A DNA stretch of 64,000 nucleotides, taken from NCBI GenBank assembly GCA_002426755.1, contig DINI01000028.1, positions 128,043-192,042 on the forward strand. Direction: 5' to 3'. The DNA is from Flavobacteriaceae bacterium UBA5544. Its GTDB lineage: Bacteria; Bacteroidota; Bacteroidia; Flavobacteriales; Flavobacteriaceae. The notes under the pieces are model-generated. The model ran no database searches and was not told the DNA's origin. It was given only the letters and a program-made list of their open reading frames with translations. Position 1 is the stretch's first letter, and each line of letters begins with the position of its first letter. Position numbers and translations under genes: made by a program. This document shows, in pieces, positions 59,727-64,000 of this stretch.

Positions 59727-62648
59727 TGCCCTTCTTAAAATGGAGATTGGATGCAAAGCTTCTCGTTGAGTTCCATCTTTTATTTGATGCCTGCAGCTCG
59801 TTCCGTTAGCGGAAATGATGGTGTCATTTGAAGCATTGCGAATTGCAGGAAACAATGTTTGTTCTCCAATCTGCATACTGACCTTGTAATGTTCTTTTTC
59901 GTACCCAAAACTTCCAGCCATACCACAACAACCACTAGGAATAATTGTGACTTTATAATTTTCTGGTAGATTAAGAATGTCAAAGCTTGACGATTGATTC
60001 CTCAACGCTTTTTGATGACAGTGACCATGAAACTTGATGATTTTTGATTCTAAAGTAAAATGAGAGGATTTTATGTTTCCTAATTTAATTTCACTTTGAA
60101 TAAATTCTTCTATCAAATAGCTATGTTTTGCAATCTGTTCTGCGGATACTTTGTCATCGGCTAACTTTGTGTATTCATCAGTAAACGTTAAAACAGCGGA
60201 CGGTTCTATGCCAATAAGAGGCATATTTTCTGAAATTTTTTCTTTAAAAATGGATACATTTTTGTTCGCCAGTTCTTTTGCTTCTTTGAGCAATCCTTTC
60301 GATAAATGTGCCCGTCCGGATTCTACATTATGGACTATTTCAACTGAATAATTAAGGGCATTGAGCAGTTCCAAAGCATCTATACCAATTTGGGAATCTA
60401 AAAAATTGGTAAATTCATCATTGAAGAGATAGACTTTTTTGATATAAGCCCCACCGTTTCTATCCAATTTGGAATCTTTGTAAAAGCTTTTCAAGCTTAT
60501 ATTTGAAAGTAACGGAAGACTTCTCTGTCTGGCAATTCCAAAGGATGATTTTATTATGGACGAAGTCAGCTTATTGCTAAACATAAAATTCGTCAGTCTG
60601 GAAAAGTTGTATCCATAGCTATTCAATTTGTTATTGTGAGCAAATAATTTGGTCCTCAAATTAATACCATTTGCTTTCTGATATTGATATTGAAACTCTG
60701 CCTTTAAACTCGCGACATCAACACTACTTGGGCATTCACTGGCACAGGCTTTACAGCTTAAGCAGAGGTCAAAAACCTCCTTTAATTCTTTATGATCAAA
60801 TTTATTGGGTTTATTGGAATTTGTCAAAAACTCACGCAGTGCATTAGCTCGTGCCCTGGTTGTATCTTTTTCGTTTCGCGTCGCACGATAACTTGGGCAC
60901 ATGGTACCACCAAATTCTGGTAATTTTCGACAATCTCCAGAACCATTGCATTTTTCTGCTTCTCGAAGAATTCCTAAAGATGCTGAAAAATCAAGGAGCG
61001 TTTCTATTTCTGGCTCGATTCTATTAGGTTGATAACGCAAACTTTCATCCATTGGAAACGCATTGACAATTTTACCTGGATTAAAGATATTGTCAGGATC
61101 GAATGCAGCCTTGATGCGTCTTAATAATTGATAATTTGCCTCACCAATCATAAATGGGATAAATTCCCCCCGAACAATCCCATCACCATGTTCACCACTC
61201 AAAGAGCCTTGATACTTTTTGACCAGATGTGCCACGTCAGTTGTGATTTTTCTGAAGTCAGCTACACCTTTATTGATCTTTAAATTCAAAATTGGTCGCA
61301 AATGCAACTCACCTGCGCCTGCATGCGCGTAATAAATTGCTTTTTGGTCGTGGGATTTCATTAATTGTGTGAACTCACCAATGTAATTGGCCAAATCCGG
61401 TAAAGCGACAGCTGTATCCTCAATACATGCGGCAGATTTATCATCTCCTATGATATTCCCTAATAATCCTAGTCCCGCTTTCCTAAGCTCTACAGCTTTG
61501 TCTATATCATCACCCATCAAAACAGGAAACGCATAGCTTAAACCCGACTTTTGAACGTCTGAAACCATATTTACGGCTTGCTCGTTTACACTTTCCAATG
61601 AATTGGCTCTTACTTCACACATCAAAATTGCCTTTGGGTCGCCGATGATAAATTGTCTATTCTGCTGTTGTGTTTTGTTATGTTTTGTACAATCTAAAAT
61701 CGTTTTATCCATCATCTCACAAGTATAGAGATTATGTCTCATCACCATTTCTACACTGTTAAGGCATTGTTCAATGCTATCAAAATGTAAAGCGACCATT
61801 ATGGACTCTGTAGGAGGCAAATCATCCAATTGAAGTGTTATCTGTGTTGTGAAGGCCAATGTTCCTTCGCTACCAGACAGCAATTTGGACATATTAAATG
61901 ATTCTAAAGAATCAGTAAACACTTCACATTTCAACAATTCGTCAATGGCATAGCCTGTATTGCGTCGATGTATTTCGGGCTTTGGAAAATTATCTTTAAT
62001 TTGATTTTGAATGGTTTTTGATTCCAATTCGTTATAAATAGTCTTGTAAATATGACCTTCGAGTGTGTTTAATTTTAGTTTTTGATTAAACTCATCCAAT
62101 GACAGGTTTTTAAAAACTACTTCACTCCCATCGCTCAAAATGGCTTGAAGTTCCAAAACCTTATCCCGTGTCACACCATATTGAATTGAGGTTGTGCCAG
62201 ACGAATTATTACCTACCATTCCTCCTATCATGCATCTGTTGGATGTAGATGTATTGGGTCCAAAGAACAAGCCAAAAGGTCTCAAATAGTTGTTCAATTC
62301 ATCACGAACCACACCTGGCTGCACAGTGACCGTTTTGGTCTTTTCGTTGATATCTATAATTTTGGTAAAGTATTTAGATACATCTACCACGATACCATCA
62401 CCAACGCACTGACCTGCCAACGAAGTTCCTGCGGTTCTAGGAATCAACGAAGTGTTATTCGTTTTGGCAAAATCAATCAAATCTTTGATGTCTTGTTTGT
62501 CTTTTGGATAGGCAACTGCAAGTGGCAATTTTCTGTAAACGGATGCATCGGTTGCATAAATAGATTTTATCAAATCATCATATAACAATTCTCCTTTGAG
62601 ATTGACACTCAACAGACCTAATAAAGAGTTAATATTCGTTGCATTCAA
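59718..62648 (-). CDS. FAD-linked oxidase with C-terminal Fe-S domains (D-lactate/glycolate type)
   Basis: 976 residues. The N-terminal ~450 are an FAD-binding type 4 domain (PRTAGTSLAGQCVGDGIVVDVS, GGMVGNNSSGT) and C-terminal FAD-linked oxidase part. It is followed by two 4Fe-4S motifs, CNGSGDCRK...MCPSYRATR near 565 and CLSCKACASECPS near 635, then a CCG-type domain with HGHCHQKAL and SGCCGMAGSFG near 940. This layout is known from D-lactate dehydrogenases and glycolate-type oxidases of the GlcD/Dld-II kind. Substrate is not decided by sequence alone. The end overlaps the phosphoesterase stop by 9 bases. Confidence 0.9.
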   Translation of the reverse strand: MNATNINSLLGLLSVNLKGELLYDDLIKSIYATDASVYRKLPLAVAYPKDKQDIKDLIDFAKTNNTSLIPRTAGTSLAGQCVGDGIVVDVSKYFTKIIDINEKTKTVTVQPGVVRDELNNYLRPFGLFFGPNTSTSNRCMIGGMVGNNSSGTTSIQYGVTRDKVLELQAILSDGSEVVFKNLSLDEFNQKLKLNTLEGHIYKTIYNELESKTIQNQIKDNFPKPEIHRRNTGYAIDELLKCEVFTDSLESFNMSKLLSGSEGTLAFTTQITLQLDDLPPTESIMVALHFDSIEQCLNSVEMVMRHNLYTCEMMDKTILDCTKHNKTQQQNRQFIIGDPKAILMCEVRANSLESVNEQAVNMVSDVQKSGLSYAFPVLMGDDIDKAVELRKAGLGLLGNIIGDDKSAACIEDTAVALPDLANYIGEFTQLMKSHDQKAIYYAHAGAGELHLRPILNLKINKGVADFRKITTDVAHLVKKYQGSLSGEHGDGIVRGEFIPFMIGEANYQLLRRIKAAFDPDNIFNPGKIVNAFPMDESLRYQPNRIEPEIETLLDFSASLGILREAEKCNGSGDCRKLPEFGGTMCPSYRATRNEKDTTRARANALREFLTNSNKPNKFDHKELKEVFDLCLSCKACASECPSSVDVASLKAEFQYQYQKANGINLRTKLFAHNNKLNSYGYNFSRLTNFMFSNKLTSSIIKSSFGIARQRSLPLLSNISLKSFYKDSKLDRNGGAYIKKVYLFNDEFTNFLDSQIGIDALELLNALNYSVEIVHNVESGRAHLSKGLLKEAKELANKNVSIFKEKISENMPLIGIEPSAVLTFTDEYTKLADDKVSAEQIAKHSYLIEEFIQSEIKLGNIKSSHFTLESKIIKFHGHCHQKALRNQSSSFDILNLPENYKVTIIPSGCCGMAGSFGYEKEHYKVSMQIGEQTLFPAIRNASNDTIISANGTSCRHQIKDGTQREALHPISILRRALI

Positions 62649-62757
62649 GTTAAAGATGGTATTCGTTTAGAAGTAATTTCGTGATAAATTTAAACGTTAT
62701 AAACCAATTTTAACAGAAGTTTGACGTTATATTTCATACAACAGAAATGTTAAATTG

Positions 62758-62765
62758 TATTTTTG
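62758..62765 (+). promoter_or_regulatory. -7 promoter element of the beta-barrel gene
   Basis: TATTTTTG matches TAnnTTTG, 25 bases before the ATG at 62790. Its TTG end overlaps the possible earlier TTG start at 62763, so that start is rejected. Confidence 0.5.
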
Positions 62766-62789
62766 TTAAAACTTAAAAACTCAAAATTT

Positions 62790-63293
62790 ATGAAAAGATT
62801 TTTTTTAATTGGTATGGCCTTATTTGGCTTTACAGCAGTCATAACTGCGCAGGATATATCTGAAAATGCCATTGGTCTTCGATTAGGTGACAGTGATGGC
62901 TTTGGTGCTGAAGTATCATATCAAAGAGCTGTAGGTAGTGATAATAACCGATTGGAATTTGATTTGGGGATCCGTAATGGAAAGAACTATGATGGTTTTA
63001 AATTGGTAGGGTTATACCAATGGGTGTGGAACATAGATGGTGGTTTTAATTGGTATGCAGGCCCTGGTGCAGGACTTGCCTCCTACAACTATAAATATAG
63101 AGCCAATGGCAATGATTTTGATGATGATTATACATTTGCATTTTTGGCTGGTGACATAGGTATTGAATACAATTTTGATATTCCTTTAATGATTTCACTT
63201 GATTTTAGACCGGAATTTGGTTTAGGTGATAGTGATTACCGTAATGATAATTTAGATTTTGATATTGGAATCGGTATTAGATATCAGTTTTAA
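62790..63293 (+). CDS. Small outer-membrane beta-barrel protein (porin family)
   Basis: 167 residues from ATG 62790, signal peptide 1-19 (FTAVITAQ). The mature part alternates polar and hydrophobic residues in about eight strands (AIGLRLGDSDGFGAEVSYQRA, LEFDLGIRNGK, FNWYAGPGAGLASYNYK, ending DIGIGIRYQF), typical of an OmpA/OmpW-like 8-stranded barrel with C-terminal phenylalanine. Outer-membrane location is inferred. Single-gene unit with its own promoter and a strong terminator. Confidence 0.85.
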   Translation: MKRFFLIGMALFGFTAVITAQDISENAIGLRLGDSDGFGAEVSYQRAVGSDNNRLEFDLGIRNGKNYDGFKLVGLYQWVWNIDGGFNWYAGPGAGLASYNYKYRANGNDFDDDYTFAFLAGDIGIEYNFDIPLMISLDFRPEFGLGDSDYRNDNLDFDIGIGIRYQF

Positions 63294-63315
63294 ATAACAA
63301 TTTGAATATAAAATG

Positions 63316-63346
63316 AAACCACCTCTATATGGAGGTGGTTTTTTAT
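63316..63346 (+). terminator. Rho-independent terminator
   Basis: AAACCACCTC / GAGGTGGTTT stem (63316-63325 and 63332-63341) with a 6-base loop and a T run. Ends the beta-barrel gene. Confidence 0.88.
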
Positions 63347-63395
63347 TTATAATCATTTGTAAATATTAAAGGGTCAATAATTAATAAAAATACAT

Positions 63396-64000
63396 TTAAA
63401 CAAACCTTGAACAAGACTTCAAGGTCCGTTGATATAAGGATTCATATTGAGGTACAATGTTATTGATGTCAAATTTTCTGGAAGCTTCCTTGGCATTTTG
63501 TTTAAATTGCATCAACCTGTTTGGATCTTTCAATATGTGAATAGAATTTTTTGACATATCCTCCACGTCATTTACTTCACTCAAAAACCCAGTAACACCT
63601 TCAATATTAACTTCTGGAATACCACCTGTATTGCTAGAAATAACAGGAACGCCAGACGCCATAGCTTCCAATGCTGCCAAACCAAAACTTTCGGTAAGTG
63701 AGGGCAAAAGAAAAAGATCACTAAAACAAAGAATTTTGTCTATCTCATTGCTGTTACCAAAGAAAACTACTTTATCGGAGATACCGAGTTCTTTGCACAA
63801 ACGTTCTGCATTTAATTTTTCAGGACCCTCACCTACCATCATCAACTTTGCCGGGATTTCCTTTTGAATGTTATAAAAAATATTGATGATATCTGGTATT
63901 TGCTTCACTTTCCGGAAATTACTGATATGGGTGACAATCTTTTCCTTCTCCGTTGCCATAATCTCACGTTGACAATCGGTAAAATGGGTTTTGTATTTAC
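63396..64000 (-). CDS. bshA: Bacillithiol synthesis glycosyltransferase BshA (3' part)
   Basis: The frame runs off the window at 64000, so only the C-terminal ~200 residues are visible. It starts KYKTHFTDCQREIMATEKEKIVTHISNF in pieces, then VGEGPEKLNAE, VVFFGNSNEIDKIL, SDLFLLPSLTESFGLAALEAMASGVPVIS and NTGGIPEVNIEGVTGFL. The GPEK segment and the ESFGLAALEAMA motif with its E-x7-E pattern are GT4 hallmarks, and the NSNEIDKIL/NIEGVTGFL wording fits N-acetylglucosaminyl-L-malate synthase BshA. It makes the first intermediate of bacillithiol, a low-molecular-weight thiol. Confidence 0.88.
   Translation of the reverse strand, partial: KYKTHFTDCQREIMATEKEKIVTHISNFRKVKQIPDIINIFYNIQKEIPAKLMMVGEGPEKLNAERLCKELGISDKVVFFGNSNEIDKILCFSDLFLLPSLTESFGLAALEAMASGVPVISSNTGGIPEVNIEGVTGFLSEVNDVEDMSKNSIHILKDPNRLMQFKQNAKEASRKFDINNIVPQYESLYQRTLKSCSRFV

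Overview
The window is a piece of a Flavobacteriaceae-type (Bacteroidota) chromosome. The grounds are a type IX secretion (T9SS type B) sorting domain at 18124-20046, a TonB-dependent outer-membrane receptor, a bacillithiol gene (bshA), a MutS2 without an Smr domain, many TTG starts, and promoters with the Bacteroidota -7 box TAnnTTTG. No rRNA, tRNA or CRISPR was recognised.

Layout. 1-7250: end of an unknown gene, a secreted protein, then a small catabolic locus (GH13 amylase-like enzyme, sugar-phosphate isomerase-like protein, PhyH-type dioxygenase) read divergently from an AraC regulator and a flavin monooxygenase-like enzyme. 7300-16640: an accessory region of short, mostly unrecognised + strand genes separated by long imperfect palindromes. 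It also holds a 49-bp hairpin tandem repeat (8179-8655) and a gene broken by an in-frame stop (8824-9381). 16733-20046: two unrecognised genes and a T9SS-exported fibronectin-like protein. 20365-26903: DUF4251 lipoprotein, a giant BNR/sortilin-like protein and a met-zincin protease. 27049-43101: mostly housekeeping and membrane functions (topB, rluE, cold-shock protein, type II NADH dehydrogenase, APC permease, helicase, Hsp20, ExbD, dipeptidase, E1 2-oxoacid dehydrogenase). 37845-38182 holds three tiny ORFs, two of them tandem copies. 43251-50922: oxygenase, a SUI1/DUF1835/nucleoside phosphorylase cluster, ung, mutS2. 51176-54956: two gene remnants flank an AT-rich EF-hand protein plus outer-membrane receptor. 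54961-64000: a structured intergenic RNA candidate, two transporters, aroC, an LpxH-like phosphoesterase, a large FAD/Fe-S oxidase, a beta-barrel protein and the 3' part of bshA.

The main discovery candidate is the 9.4-16.6 kb array. Each gene lies in a unit whose first 9-10 bases (GTT plus 6-7 variable bases) are the reverse complement of the first 9-10 bases of the palindrome that follows the same gene. In six cassettes all variable bases match by hand reading. The two ends of a single palindrome do not match each other beyond GTT/AAC. This is the signature of integron gene cassettes (R' and R'' of one circular cassette). In two of the palindromes every mismatch in the inner arms would be a G.T wobble on the bottom strand, as expected if the bottom strand folds. 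No integrase gene is in the window, so this looks like an integrase-less or distal cassette array in a phylum where integrons are not commonly described.

Other observations worth a second look: the conserved duplicated 29-residue peptides beside hsp20, a 49-bp hairpin minisatellite, a ~140-nt multi-stem RNA candidate upstream of an EamA transporter, and a 364-bp inverted-repeat-bounded element.
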